A stretch of DNA of 64,000 nt from Mycolicibacterium lacusdiani (GCF_021916785.1 NZ_JAKCFC010000001.1:682001-746000), one strand, 5' to 3'; shown: positions 10,501 through 20,080, counted from the first letter of the stretch. Numbers and translations: made by a program. Notes: a model not told the origin generated them from the letters alone.

Positions 10501-11276
10501 CCGAAGGCAGGCGCCCGCTTGCCGAGGAAGGCCGCGATGCCCTCCTGGCCGTCGGCGGATCGTGCGCACCCAGCGATGTAGCGAGCCTCGAGTTCCATCT
10601 GTTCCTCGATGCCGTTGCCGAAGCTGTCGAGCAGCAGCCGCTTCACCGCACCGTTGGATGTGCGTGAGGTCGCGGCCATCTGCTGAGCCAGTTCGTCTGC
10701 GCGGCCGGCGAGGTCGGCGTCGGGCACGACCTCGCTGAGCAGGCCCCAGTCGAGGGCTTCGGCGGCCGTCAGCGTGCGGTTGGTCAGCATGAGCTGCTGG
10801 GTGCGGCGGATGCCGATCAGCCGAGGCAGGTAGTACGACGAGCTGCCGTCTGGGCTCAGGCCCGCCTTCGTGTAGGCCATCGTGAACTTCGCGGACTCGG
10901 CTGCGATCGCCAGGTCGCCCGTGACGGCGAGGCTGAACCCGGCGCCCGCGGCCGTGCCGTTCACGGCGGTGATCAGCACGGCGTCCATGCGCGCGAACGT
11001 CGACAGCGCACGGTGCAGGTCGTCGGCGATGCCCTTGACGAACGTGCCGGCGTCGGGTGCGGCGGCCATCGCCTTGAGGTCGCCACCGGCGCAGAAGAAT
11101 CGGCCCGCGCCGGTGATGGTGACCACCTTCGTGGCCTCGGTGTCGCACAGTGCGGCGGCGACCGCCAATTCACGTGTCAACGTGTCGTTCATGCCGTTCG
11201 CGGCCTCGGGCCGGTTCAGCACGATGCTGGTCACGGGTCCGGTCTGGGTGAACGTCAGCGTCTCGAATTCGGGCAT
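10497..11276 (-). CDS. Enoyl-CoA hydratase/isomerase family protein
   Basis: The crotonase-fold protein has 259 residues from ATG 11276 (MPEFETLTF). The oxyanion-hole signature [15 protein letters not shown] and the second loop [22 protein letters not shown] are visible. The position of the second catalytic glutamate reads [20 protein letters not shown], where Asp replaces the more usual Glu, as in some isomerase-like members, so the exact reaction is uncertain. The 3' end overlaps that of convergent panB by 4 bp. It probably acts on acyl-CoA in fatty acid or side-chain breakdown. Confidence 0.9.
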   Translation of the reverse strand: MPEFETLTFTQTGPVTSIVLNRPEAANGMNDTLTRELAVAAALCDTEATKVVTITGAGRFFCAGGDLKAMAAAPDAGTFVKGIADDLHRALSTFARMDAVLITAVNGTAAGAGFSLAVTGDLAIAAESAKFTMAYTKAGLSPDGSSSYYLPRLIGIRRTQQLMLTNRTLTAAEALDWGLLSEVVPDADLAGRADELAQQMAATSRTSNGAVKRLLLDSFGNGIEEQMELEARYIAGCARSADGQEGIAAFLGKRAPAFG

Positions 11277-11449
11277 GGGAGCAAACGTTATCGCACGCCC
11301 TCGCACGACTCCTTACGACCGACTGTCGATGTGTAACGGGCCCTCCGAGCCCGCGTCGACGAAGGCCGCAGCGGTGAGGCGGTCCGTTCACCTCAATGTG
11401 GCACCCTGTTCAACACTTCGAGCCCTACCCCTCCCGACCGAAGGTGAAG

Positions 11450-12976
11450 ATGCCCTCCGACAAGCCCAAGGCCTCCCGCCACACCGAGATCGAGCGCAAG
11501 TTCGCGCCGTCGGAGAGCGCCGTGTCGCCCTCGTTCGAGGGTCTGTCGTCGATCAGCCGTGTCGAGCGTTCGCCGGTGCAGTCGCTGGACGCCGTGTACT
11601 TCGACACACCGGCACACGACCTGGCCGCACACCGCATCACGTTGCGGCGACGCACGGGTGGACCCGATGCGGGGTGGCACCTGAAGCTGCCCGCCGGGCC
11701 CGACTCGCGCACCGAGGTGCGACTCCCCCTTGGCGACGGCGATCCGACGAGCGTGCCGGAGGACCTCCGGGATGTCGTGCTCGCCATCGTGCGGGATCGG
11801 CCGCTGGCACCGGTGGCACGCATCGAGACCGCGCGCACCGTCGATCTGCTGATCGGGCCGTCGGGCAGCCCGGTCGCCGAGTTCTGCGACGACCAGGTGA
11901 CCGCATCGACGCCCGCCAACGACGACCGCCAGACGTGGCGGGAGTGGGAACTCGAACTGATCGGCGACACCGAGCCCGACGAGGGCGCGGCGCTGCTCGC
12001 GCGGTTGGCCAACCGGCTGTTCGACGCGGGGGCCGAGACGGCCGGCCACGGTTCGAAACTGGCCAAGGTGCTGGATCAGGCGCGCGGCGATGAACCGAGT
12101 CCGACACCCACCGAGAAGCCGCATCCCGATCCCGTGCACCGCGCCGTCGCCGAACTGGTCGACGAACTGATCGTCTGGGATCGCGCGGTTCGGGTCGACG
12201 CGTGGGACTCCGTGCATCAGATGCGCGTCGTCACTCGCAAGATCCGCAGCCTGCTGCGCGCATCGGAGGAGTCGTTCGGACTCACCGACGACTCCTGGCT
12301 GCTGAACGAGCTGAAGGAGCTGGCAGGGATCCTCGGCGTGGCGCGCGACGCCGAGGTCCTCGCCGAGAAGTACGACAAGGCAATCGATGCGCTCCCCGGG
12401 ACCTTGGTGCGCGGTCCGGTGCGCGAACGCCTCGTCGAAGGCGGCAAGCGGCGTTATCAGGCGGGCTGGAAGCGGTCGCTGTCGGCGATGCGCTCGGAGC
12501 GCTACTTCCGTCTGCTCGACGGTCTCGAGGCACTCGTCGCCGCGGAGCCGTCCCCGGCCACTCCTGGTGAGGAGCCGGCACCGCCCAGCCTCGAGTCGTC
12601 CTACGGCAGGGTGCGCAAGGCGGCCAAGAAGGCGAAGGCAGCGGCGAAGGATCCCGACGTCTCGCCCGAGGAGCGTGACGAGGCCCTGCACAAGATTCGC
12701 AAGCGCGCCAAGCAACTTCGCTACACCGCCGCCGCACTGGGTGACGACAAGGTGGCGGACCGGGCGAAGGCGATTCAGTCGCTGCTGGGCGATCATCAGG
12801 ACAGCGTGGTCAGCCGCACGCATCTGCTGCAGGAGGCGGTCGTCGCGCACGCTGCGGGCGAGGACACGTTCACCTACGGCGTGCTGTTCGGCAAGGAGGC
12901 CGATGTAGCACGCGACGCCGAGACCCAGATCGAGGATGCGCTCGAGAAGTTGAAGAAGGCCGCGGGCGACGGGTAG
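11450..12976 (+). CDS. CYTH and CHAD domain-containing protein
   Basis: The start is placed at ATG 11450 (MPSDKPKASRHTEIERKF), giving 508 residues. The N-terminal CYTH domain (residues about 10-205) opens with the diagnostic EIERKF and has acidic/basic strand pairs for binding a triphosphate or polyphosphate with metal. The C-terminal CHAD domain (about 225-505) is helical and rich in conserved His/Arg, for example SVHQMRVVTRKIRSLLRAS and LHKIRKRAKQLRYT, and binds polyphosphate in characterised members. Its M. tuberculosis counterpart by position is Rv2226. A role in polyphosphate metabolism or inorganic triphosphatase activity is a family-level inference. Confidence 0.9.
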   Translation: MPSDKPKASRHTEIERKFAPSESAVSPSFEGLSSISRVERSPVQSLDAVYFDTPAHDLAAHRITLRRRTGGPDAGWHLKLPAGPDSRTEVRLPLGDGDPTSVPEDLRDVVLAIVRDRPLAPVARIETARTVDLLIGPSGSPVAEFCDDQVTASTPANDDRQTWREWELELIGDTEPDEGAALLARLANRLFDAGAETAGHGSKLAKVLDQARGDEPSPTPTEKPHPDPVHRAVAELVDELIVWDRAVRVDAWDSVHQMRVVTRKIRSLLRASEESFGLTDDSWLLNELKELAGILGVARDAEVLAEKYDKAIDALPGTLVRGPVRERLVEGGKRRYQAGWKRSLSAMRSERYFRLLDGLEALVAAEPSPATPGEEPAPPSLESSYGRVRKAAKKAKAAAKDPDVSPEERDEALHKIRKRAKQLRYTAAALGDDKVADRAKAIQSLLGDHQDSVVSRTHLLQEAVVAHAAGEDTFTYGVLFGKEADVARDAETQIEDALEKLKKAAGDG

Positions 12977-12984
12977 GCCGCGCG

Positions 12985-13365
<381 letters not shown>

Positions 13366-13427
13366 AGAACCGATGTCCGCGGCCGCCCGGCCAACTCGTC
13401 CGCGCTGATCACCGTACTCTGATCGGC

Positions 13428-13841
13428 ATGGCACAGGTGCCACCGGTCCGATATCTGCTCCGCGCCAAGGACCTGGTCGATGCCCGGTATGCCGAGCCGA
13501 TCACGGTCGACGACCTCGCTGCGGCCGCCGGCCTGTCGCGCGCACACTTCTCCCGGATGTTCACCCGTACGTTCGGCGAATCACCGCGCGCATACCTGCA
13601 GACCCGGCGGCTCGAGCGGGCGGCCGCGCTGCTGCGATACACCGACCGGACGGTCGCCGATGTGTGCGTGATGGTCGGTCTCCGCAGCGTCGGATCTTTT
13701 ACGACCAGCTTCGCCCGCGTCTACGGCAAACCGCCCGCCGCGTACCGGGCCAGCCTGCCGCCCGCGGCATCCCGCGCGCGGGTACCCAGCTGCATCCTGC
13801 AACGCGACACCCGGCCGCGCGCCGACAGCCGCATCAAGTGA
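13428..13841 (+). CDS. AraC-family transcriptional regulator (HTH only)
   Basis: The 137-residue protein begins at ATG 13428 (MAQVPPVRYLL). It consists almost entirely of the double helix-turn-helix AraC DNA-binding domain: ITVDDLAAAAGLSRAHFSRMF is the first HTH and VADVCVMVGLRSVGSFTTSF the second, followed by the family ending GKPPAAYR. There is no N-terminal sensing domain. Single-domain AraC regulators often pair with a neighbouring VOC/glyoxalase gene, as here (52 bp downstream, same strand), so it probably controls that gene. Confidence 0.9.
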   Translation: MAQVPPVRYLLRAKDLVDARYAEPITVDDLAAAAGLSRAHFSRMFTRTFGESPRAYLQTRRLERAAALLRYTDRTVADVCVMVGLRSVGSFTTSFARVYGKPPAAYRASLPPAASRARVPSCILQRDTRPRADSRIK

Positions 13842-13893
13842 GCACACGGGGAGAAGACGGACGCCTGATCGCGGTCGTAGCGTCTGACCCGTG

Positions 13894-14310
13894 ATGAGAA
13901 TCGGAAGCACCCACCTGTGGGTTCATGATCAAGGGATTGCGTTGAAGTTCTGGACCGAGAAGGTCGGTATGGAGGTGCGCGAAGACGTTTCGTTTCCCGA
14001 GGAGATGGGCGACTTCAGGTGGCTCACCGTCGGCCCGCCGGGCCACGACGACGTCAGCATCGTGTTGATGGCCGTGCCCGGCCCGCCCGTGATGGACGAG
14101 GACACCCGCAAGCAGGTGCTCGACCTCACGGCGAAGGGCTTCGCGGGCACGGTCTTCTTGATCAGCGATGACGTGCGCGCCGAGTACGAGACGTTGTCGG
14201 CCCGCGGCGTCGAGTTCACCGAGCCGCCGACCGAGATGCCCTACGGCATCGACTCCGGGTTCCGCGATCCCTCCGGCAACAGCGTCCGGGTGACACAGCT
14301 CAACGGTTGA
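13894..14310 (+). CDS. VOC family (glyoxalase/bleomycin-resistance fold) protein
   Basis: The 138-residue protein starts at ATG 13894 (GTG 13891 is an alternative). It shows two beta-alpha-beta-beta-beta modules, from TTHLWV-like strand HLWVHDQGIALKFWTEKVG to a C-terminal FRDPSGNSVRVTQ, the classic VOC ending with a metal-ligand-type position. Substrate is unknown; relatives include glyoxalases, dioxygenases and antibiotic-binding proteins. It forms a probable two-gene unit with the AraC regulator. Confidence 0.88.
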   Translation: MRIGSTHLWVHDQGIALKFWTEKVGMEVREDVSFPEEMGDFRWLTVGPPGHDDVSIVLMAVPGPPVMDEDTRKQVLDLTAKGFAGTVFLISDDVRAEYETLSARGVEFTEPPTEMPYGIDSGFRDPSGNSVRVTQLNG

Positions 14311-14342
14311 TCCCGTCGGCTTGTCGGGGGGTGCTCGTAGAC

Positions 14343-14358
14343 TCGAACACGTGTTCGA
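14343..14358. promoter_or_regulatory. Mycobacterial SOS box (LexA site)
   Basis: TCGAACACGTGTTCGA is a perfect 16-bp palindrome matching the mycobacterial LexA consensus TCGAAC-N4-GTTCGA exactly. It covers the GTG start codon (14351-14353) of the 13E12-type HNH gene, so LexA bound here would block transcription from any promoter at the gene start. Several M. tuberculosis 13E12-family genes are known LexA targets. Confidence 0.9.
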
Positions 14359-15808
14359 CGATGCGGATCCCGGTGTGCTGCTCCTGCAGCGCATGGGATC
14401 CGCCGCGCGCGCCGAAGCCTGCGCTGCCGCGCAACGGCTCGACGCGATCGGCCGGTTCGTCGAGCTGCGGATCACCCAGGACGGCGGTGAGGCCGACCAG
14501 TGGATGGTCGACGCCACCGACGCCGCCACCTTGGAGGTCAGCGCCGCGCTCAACGTCAACCGCCACCTCGCGGCGTCGCACGTGCGCTACGCCCACGCCC
14601 TGCGCCACCAACTGCCCGCACTGGGGGCACGGTTCCTCGCCGGTGACGTCGACGAAGCGGTGTTCCGGGCGGCGGTGTTCCGTACCGGCTTGATCGTCGA
14701 CCCGACCGTCCTGGCCCGGGTTGACCGGACGCTGGCCGAACGCGCCCACGGCTGGGGTGGGCTCAGCCGCAGCCAGCTCGCCACCCGCATCGACGCGATC
14801 GTCGCCCGCCGCGACCTCGACGCGGTACGTCGCCGCAAGGACCGGGTCGCCGACCGTCAGGTCACCTGGGGCGACGTCGACAGCGGCCTGACCGAGATCA
14901 CCGCGGTCGTGTACGCCGCTCACGCCCGCGCCTTCACCGAACGCCTGATGGCGCTGGCCGCCACCGTCTGCGACGACGACCCCCGCACCCTGGCCCAGTT
15001 GCGTGCCGACGCGATCAGCGCCATGGCCGCGCACCAGGACCGCATGTCGTGCCACTGCGACCTCGACGACTGCCCGGCCGGTGGGCGAATCGCCAGCGCG
15101 GTCGTGGTGCACGTCATCGCTGAGGCGGCCACCCTCGACGGCGACCCGACCACCGGGGGCATCCTCGACGGCTACGAGGGCCTACTGCCCGCCGAGCTGA
15201 TCACCGAACTGGCCCGCGACGCCCGCCTGCGGCCCCTGCACCACCCCGGGGCCGCCGCACCCGCCGAGTGCGCGTACCGGCCCTCGCGGGTGTTGGCCGA
15301 CTACGTCCGGTGCCGCGACGTGACATGCCGCTTCCCCGGCTGTGACCGCCCGGCGTTCGGCTGCGACCTCGACCACACCATCCCCTACGCCGCCGGCGGA
15401 CCGACCCACGCGTCGAACCTCAAGTGCCTGTGTCGATTTCACCACCTCGCCAAGACGTTCTGGGGCTGGCGCGACGAACAACTCCCCGACGGTACCGTGC
15501 TGTGGACCTCACCGGCCGGGGAGTGCTACCCCACGGGCCCCGGCAGCGGGACCCTCTTCCCCCGACTGTGCGAGCCCACCGGCCCGGTCGCACCCCAGGT
15601 GCGCACCGACGACGACCGCTGCGCCGACCGGACCGCGATGATGCCGCGCCGCTCCCGCACCCGCAGCCGCCAACGCACCGCCGACATCGTCGCCGAACGC
15701 CACGCCAACCACGCCCACCGCACGACGCCGAAACCGCTGCACCGCTTCGACGAGGACTTCGCGTACGACGAGACCTTCCCCACCGAACCGGAGCCACCGC
15801 CGTTCTAG
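14351..15808 (+). CDS. DUF222/HNH endonuclease, 13E12 repeat family
   Basis: Translation from GTG 14351 gives MFDDADPGVLL, the usual MF(D/E) opening of 13E12 proteins, and about 485 residues. The long N-terminal DUF222 domain (about 25-310) is followed by an HNH nuclease module (about 315-375): CRFPGCDRPAFGCDLDHTIPY, then GGPTHASNLKCLCRFHHLAKT, with the Cys pair, DH and HH ligands intact. The C-terminus is basic. 13E12 genes are multicopy in mycobacteria and damage-inducible; their DNA role is not established. It stands alone, with an SOS box at its start. Confidence 0.9.
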   Translation: MFDDADPGVLLLQRMGSAARAEACAAAQRLDAIGRFVELRITQDGGEADQWMVDATDAATLEVSAALNVNRHLAASHVRYAHALRHQLPALGARFLAGDVDEAVFRAAVFRTGLIVDPTVLARVDRTLAERAHGWGGLSRSQLATRIDAIVARRDLDAVRRRKDRVADRQVTWGDVDSGLTEITAVVYAAHARAFTERLMALAATVCDDDPRTLAQLRADAISAMAAHQDRMSCHCDLDDCPAGGRIASAVVVHVIAEAATLDGDPTTGGILDGYEGLLPAELITELARDARLRPLHHPGAAAPAECAYRPSRVLADYVRCRDVTCRFPGCDRPAFGCDLDHTIPYAAGGPTHASNLKCLCRFHHLAKTFWGWRDEQLPDGTVLWTSPAGECYPTGPGSGTLFPRLCEPTGPVAPQVRTDDDRCADRTAMMPRRSRTRSRQRTADIVAERHANHAHRTTPKPLHRFDEDFAYDETFPTEPEPPPF

Positions 15809-15821
15809 GGCACCGCCGGCG

Positions 15822-16046
15822 CTAGGCGACGGCCGGCGGCGTTCCCCAGAGTTCTTCGACGTCGCCGAGGTGGCGCAACATGACGTAGCGGTAGTCCTCG
15901 GCCTCGGCCTTCGAGGTGCACTCCGCGTAGGCGGCGCGAGCCCCCGCTTCGTCGCCGTCGTAGACGGTGGTCGGGACGGGTGGCACACCCGTGTCGCCCG
16001 GATCCGGAACTTCACCGATCTGCACCGTCCACGATTCGTCAGCCAT
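15822..16046 (-). CDS. Small conserved hypothetical protein (74 aa)
   Basis: The start ATG 16046 gives MADESWTVQIGEVPDPG, a small acidic soluble protein with no signal peptide, membrane segment or cysteine cluster apart from one Cys. It ends just 13 bp from the convergent 13E12 gene and lies 26 bp downstream of the FAD-oxidoreductase/methyltransferase fusion on the same strand, so it may be cotranscribed. I do not recognise a function. Confidence 0.6.
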   Translation of the reverse strand: MADESWTVQIGEVPDPGDTGVPPVPTTVYDGDEAGARAAYAECTSKAEAEDYRYVMLRHLGDVEELWGTPPAVA

Positions 16047-16072
16047 GGTGCCCAGGTTAGGACATGTCGTCG

Positions 16073-17626
16073 TCAGGGCTTGCGCCGCAACACCATCACG
16101 TTGTCCGCGATGCGCGCCTGCTTCCCATCGGGCGTGCTGACGTCGCGCTCGATCGCCTCGACGCGGACCCGTTCCCACTGGTCATCCCGGAGGTTCAGCC
16201 CGGCGAGCACCTCCTCGGTGCTCGGGAACGGGTGATCGTGCGGTACTCCGGTCGCCCACGACGGCATTCCCCCGTGGTCGACGATCACCAGGTGACCTCC
16301 CGGCCGCACGGCTGCGGCGGCGTCGGAGAGGATGCGCGGGCGTTCCAGACGCACCGTCGAGTGGAGGAACTGCGCCGACACCAGGTCGAAGTCGCCCTCG
16401 GGGAACGTCTCGGACAGATCGTGCCGCTCGAAGGCGATGCGGTCTGCCACGCCACGCGCGCTAGCCTCGTCGCGGGCGCGGCCCAGCGCCGTCTCGGAGA
16501 TGTCGACGGCGGTGACCTGCCACCCGTGTTCGGCCAGCCAGACGGCGTCACCGCCCTCACCGCAGCCAAGGTCGAGCGCGCTGCCCGGCGTCAGGTCACG
16601 CGCGACCTCCTCGAGCCTCGCGTTGACGCGGCCGCTCCAAATCCGGTCGCGCGCACCGTAGTGCCGTTCCCAGTACTCGTCGGCGGGCAGCGCCTGGGTC
16701 GGCCACGGCGGCACGGGCAGCCCGACGTCGTCGCCGAGCAGTGTCTGCACCACAGATGCGCCCGCGAGGCTTCCCGTCGCGATCGCGGCGGCGACCTGTG
16801 GCATCTGAGCGGCGATGTCGCCTGCAGCGAACAGCCCCGGCACCGAGGTGCGCTGAAACTGGTCGACGAACAGACCGTCGGGTGCCAGCGGGCTGGGGAC
16901 GGCGGTGGCGCCGAGTTGTGCTGCCAGCGGCGACCGTTGGTGCAGCGTCGTCGCGACGAGCGCAGCGCGCCTCGCCAACTCGGTGCCGTCGGCGAACTCG
17001 ACAGCGCTCAGGTCCCCTCCGGACGTCACGAACCGCGCGACGGCGCGCGGGTCGACGCTGACCCCGGCGGCATCCAGTTGCTTGCGCTGGTCGTCGTCGA
17101 GGTCGTCGGCCGCATTGGTGAGGAGTACGACGTCGTCGGTCCAATTGCGGATCATGAGCGCCATGTGCACGGCGCGCGCACCGTTGGCCAGCACCGCGAC
17201 CGGCTGGTCACGCGCCTCCCAGCCGTGGCAGAACGGGCAGTGGAACACCGACCGCCCCCAGCCCTCGCTGATGCCGGGAACATCCGGCACCCGGTAGTCC
17301 ATGCCGGTCGCCAGCACGACGGTCCTGGCCCTCTCGATCGAGCCGTCGGCGAGTTCCAGCACGAAGCCCCGCTCCCCTCGCACGACCTCACCGCTGCGCA
17401 CCTCGACGTCCGGGTACGCGGCCAGTTCGGCGCGGCCCTTCTCGTATAGCTCTGCAGGAGACCGACCGTCGTGGCCGAGTAGACCGCCGATGCCGTGCGC
17501 CGCCGAGTTGCTCGGCTTCCCGGCGTCCACGACGAGCGTGCGGCGCCTGGCGCGGCCCAGAACCAATGCGGCGCTCAAACCCGCGGCGCCTCCACCGATG
17601 ACGATGCAATCCCATTCGCGTTCCAT
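16073..17626 (-). CDS. Fused thioredoxin-reductase-like FAD oxidoreductase and SAM methyltransferase
   Basis: From ATG 17626 the protein has 517 residues in two parts. Residues about 1-300 form a pyridine nucleotide-disulfide oxidoreductase: FAD-binding VIGGGAAGLSAALVLG, a CPFC pair in HCPFCHGWEA at the position of the thioredoxin-reductase redox cysteines, and a second FAD motif FAAGDIA. Residues about 310-517 form a class I methyltransferase: LDLGCGEGGDAVWLAE binds SAM and VTAVDIS follows. Such fusions are seen in actinobacteria and are often annotated bifunctional; the substrates are unknown. The divergent XRE-cupin gene 47 bp away is its probable regulator. Confidence 0.9.
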   Translation of the reverse strand: MEREWDCIVIGGGAAGLSAALVLGRARRRTLVVDAGKPSNSAAHGIGGLLGHDGRSPAELYEKGRAELAAYPDVEVRSGEVVRGERGFVLELADGSIERARTVVLATGMDYRVPDVPGISEGWGRSVFHCPFCHGWEARDQPVAVLANGARAVHMALMIRNWTDDVVLLTNAADDLDDDQRKQLDAAGVSVDPRAVARFVTSGGDLSAVEFADGTELARRAALVATTLHQRSPLAAQLGATAVPSPLAPDGLFVDQFQRTSVPGLFAAGDIAAQMPQVAAAIATGSLAGASVVQTLLGDDVGLPVPPWPTQALPADEYWERHYGARDRIWSGRVNARLEEVARDLTPGSALDLGCGEGGDAVWLAEHGWQVTAVDISETALGRARDEASARGVADRIAFERHDLSETFPEGDFDLVSAQFLHSTVRLERPRILSDAAAAVRPGGHLVIVDHGGMPSWATGVPHDHPFPSTEEVLAGLNLRDDQWERVRVEAIERDVSTPDGKQARIADNVMVLRRKP

Positions 17627-17667
17627 GACCTCGAGCTTGCCCTCGGCGGTCAGTAGTGCCAAGCTGT

Positions 17668-17684
17668 TTTGCCATGCAGGCAAA
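17668..17684. promoter_or_regulatory. Inverted-repeat operator at the XRE-cupin start
   Basis: TTTGCC-ATGCA-GGCAAA is a perfect 6-bp inverted repeat with a 5-bp centre. It spans the ATG (17674) of the XRE-cupin regulator and lies in the 47-bp divergent gap to the FAD/methyltransferase gene. The position suits autoregulation and control of both genes; binding by the adjacent regulator is inferred. Confidence 0.6.
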
Positions 17685-18252
17685 CGGCCACGACGACGTC
17701 GACGCACGCGTGCGACGACGGCTACGCGAATTGCGCACCCAGCACGGACTGACCCTCGAGGACGTGGCCACCCGCGCCGACATCGACGTGTCCACGCTCA
17801 GCCGACTCGAATCGGGCAAGCGCCGTCTCGCGCTGGACCACCTGCCGAGGCTGGCATCCGCGCTGTCGGTCACCACCGACGAACTGATGCGTGCACCCGA
17901 GGCCGAGGATCCGCGCGTACGCGGGGCCTCCCACACTGCGCACGGCGTCACCTACTGGCCGCTCACCAGGGGCGGCCCCGCGGGCGGGCTACACGCGTTC
18001 AAGATCCGGGTCGGCGCGCGGCGGCGCACCCCACCCGACGAACTACCCGTTCACGACGGCCAGGAGTGGCTCTACGTGCTCTCCGGCAAGCTGCGACTCC
18101 TACTCGGCGACCGCGACTTCACCATCGAACCCGGTGAGGCCGTGGAGTTCTCGACGTGGACACCGCACTGGTTCGGCGTGGTCGACGGCCCGGTGGAGGC
18201 CATCGCGCTGTTCGGTCCGCACGGTGAGCGGATGCACGTCCGGACCGACTAG
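17674..18252 (+). CDS. XRE-family regulator with C-terminal cupin domain
   Basis: The 192-residue protein starts at ATG 17674 (MQANGHDDVDARV). An N-terminal XRE helix-turn-helix (LRTQHGLTLEDVATRADIDVSTLSRLESGKR, residues about 15-50, DNA contact helices evident) is followed by a cupin_2 barrel (about 105-185) with HDGQEWLYVLSGKL and a later GEAVEF. This architecture is common in regulators that sense a small ligand or metal through the cupin. It is divergent from the FAD/methyltransferase fusion. Its 3' end overlaps the convergent RNase H/phosphatase gene by 4 bp. Confidence 0.9.
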   Translation: MQANGHDDVDARVRRRLRELRTQHGLTLEDVATRADIDVSTLSRLESGKRRLALDHLPRLASALSVTTDELMRAPEAEDPRVRGASHTAHGVTYWPLTRGGPAGGLHAFKIRVGARRRTPPDELPVHDGQEWLYVLSGKLRLLLGDRDFTIEPGEAVEFSTWTPHWFGVVDGPVEAIALFGPHGERMHVRTD

Positions 18253-19346
18253 AGGTACGACGTCTGATTCACCAGGCGCACCGATGACGCACCGTCGGGG
18301 TAGAACTCGGCGATCGACAGCGACGCCAGGTCGAGGTGCAGCCGGTACAGGATGCCGTTGCCCGCGTCGAGGGCGAGCCGCAGGATCGTCTTGATCGGCG
18401 TCACGTGCGAGACGATCAGCACGGTCGCGTCGCCGTACTCGGCGATGAGCCGGTTGCGGGCCCGTCGCACCCGGTGCGCCACCTCGTCGAAGCTCTCCCC
18501 GTCCGGCGGCGCCAGGCTGGTGTCGCGCAGCCACCGCTGGTGCAGATCGGGATCGCGGTCGGCGGCCTCACCGAACGTCAGTCCCTCCCAGGCGCCGAAG
18601 TCGGTCTCGATCAGGTCGGCCTCGACGGTGACGTCGAGACCGAGCTTGCTCGCTGCGGCCTCCGCAGTGACGCTGGCGCGCTGCAGTGGTGAACTGATCA
18701 CTGCTGCGATGTCATCCCGCTCGGCGAGATACGCCGCTGCCGCGTCGGCCTGTGCCCGCCCCAGCTCGGTCAGCGCAGGGTTGCCCCTGCCCGAGTAGCG
18801 GCGCTCCACCGACAGATCGGTCTGCCCGTGCCGCAGCAGCAGGAAGCGGGTGGGAGCGCCGCGCGCGCCGGTCCACCCCGCGGGTGACGTCCGTACGGCG
18901 GTCGAGGCCTTCTCGGTCTCCTGTGCGTCGGAACGGGTTTGGTCTGCAGCGGCGTCCATCGCCTCGTTGGCCAGCCGATCGGCGTGCGAGTTCTTCTCCC
19001 GAGGTATCCACCCGTAGCTCACGTGGTCGAACTCGGCGGCGAGCGAACGCGCCTTCTCGTTGAGCGGGATCATGTCGGCGTGCTTGACGCGCCAGCGGCC
19101 CGTCATCTGCTCGACGACCAACTTGGAGTCCATCGCGACGACGACCTCGGTGGCCCCCACGTCGGCGGCTGCCTCCAGACCCGCGATCAGGCCACGGTAT
19201 TCGGCGACGTTGTTGGTGGCGGTACCGATCGACTCCTTGCGCTCGGCGAGCAGGACGGTGTGGTCCGCGGACCACACGACGGCTCCGTATCCGGCCGGAC
19301 CGGGGTTGCCCCGCGATCCCCCATCGGCCTCGACGACCACCTTCAC
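18249..19346 (-). CDS. Bifunctional RNase HI/acid phosphatase (Rv2228c-type)
   Basis: GTG 19346 is chosen because it gives [19 protein letters not shown], the start of the known M. tuberculosis protein, and a GTGA overlap with the upstream gene. Residues 1-140 are RNase HI with all acidic residues visible: EADGG, NNVAEYRG, AMDSK and HADRLA. Residues about 165-365 are a histidine phosphatase with the RHGQT motif in LLLRHGQTDLS. The RNase H domain cleaves RNA in RNA-DNA hybrids; the phosphatase domain resembles alpha-ribazole phosphatase (CobC), consistent with cob genes in the same operon. Confidence 0.94.
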   Translation of the reverse strand: MKVVVEADGGSRGNPGPAGYGAVVWSADHTVLLAERKESIGTATNNVAEYRGLIAGLEAAADVGATEVVVAMDSKLVVEQMTGRWRVKHADMIPLNEKARSLAAEFDHVSYGWIPREKNSHADRLANEAMDAAADQTRSDAQETEKASTAVRTSPAGWTGARGAPTRFLLLRHGQTDLSVERRYSGRGNPALTELGRAQADAAAAYLAERDDIAAVISSPLQRASVTAEAAASKLGLDVTVEADLIETDFGAWEGLTFGEAADRDPDLHQRWLRDTSLAPPDGESFDEVAHRVRRARNRLIAEYGDATVLIVSHVTPIKTILRLALDAGNGILYRLHLDLASLSIAEFYPDGASSVRLVNQTSYL

Positions 19347-20080
19347 GCGAACGAACCTGGTTGCCGCAGCAGGATTGCGTTGCACTCCGGGCACCGGAGC
19401 ACCTCGTCCTCGGGCAGGCCCGACATGCGCGCCATGTCCGCCCGGTCGATCTCGATGCGACATGCACCGCACCGGCGGGCCTGCAGCAGGCCGGCTCCCG
19501 GGCCGCCGTTGGCCCGCTGACGGTCGTAGGCAGCCAGCAGCGCAGCGTCGATGCCCTCGGTGATCTCGGCTCGCCGTCCGAGCGCCTTCTGCCGCGCGGC
19601 GTCGATCGTGACGAGCACCTCGTCGCGGGCCGCACGCGCCGCGGCGACCGCCTCGCGCAGTTCGTCGACCGTGCGCTGCTGCGCGGCCTGCTCCTCCTGC
19701 AACTGTTCGCGGCGCTCCATCACCTCGAGTTGATCGTCCTCGAGGCTGGCCTGCCGACGTTCCAGGGTCTCGAGTTCGTGTTGAAGGTCGGTGAGCTGCT
19801 TGGAGTTCACGTTGCCCGACTGAAGCATCGACCGGTCCCGGTCCTCGCGCTGGCGCACCGACGCGATCTCGGACTCGTACTTGGCGACTTCACCGTCGAG
19901 GTCTTCCAGCGAGATCGCGACGACGGCAAGCTTGTCGCTCGCCTCCTGGTGCTCAGCAGCGACGGCGTCGAGCGCCTGCTGCTCGGCGAGGTTCTTCGCC
20001 CGGTGGTCGAGCCGACCGATCTCGGCGTCGAGTGCGGTCAACTCCACCAGTGAGTGTTGTTGCCAGACATCTGCCTTCAT
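19343..20080 (-). CDS. Coiled-coil/zinc-ribbon protein (Rv2229c-type)
   Basis: The start ATG 20080 overlaps the stop of the upstream Nif3-like gene (ATGA), and the end overlaps the RNase H gene (GTGA). The 245-residue protein is a long charged coiled coil (residues about 10-180, many E/R/Q heptads) with a C-terminal C4 zinc ribbon: CGACRIE and, about 25 residues later, CPECNAIL. It resembles the CT398-like zinc-ribbon family, proposed to bind nucleic acid or act in the flagellar/secretion context in other phyla; function in mycobacteria is unproven. Confidence 0.88.
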   Translation of the reverse strand: MKADVWQQHSLVELTALDAEIGRLDHRAKNLAEQQALDAVAAEHQEASDKLAVVAISLEDLDGEVAKYESEIASVRQREDRDRSMLQSGNVNSKQLTDLQHELETLERRQASLEDDQLEVMERREQLQEEQAAQQRTVDELREAVAAARAARDEVLVTIDAARQKALGRRAEITEGIDAALLAAYDRQRANGGPGAGLLQARRCGACRIEIDRADMARMSGLPEDEVLRCPECNAILLRQPGSFA

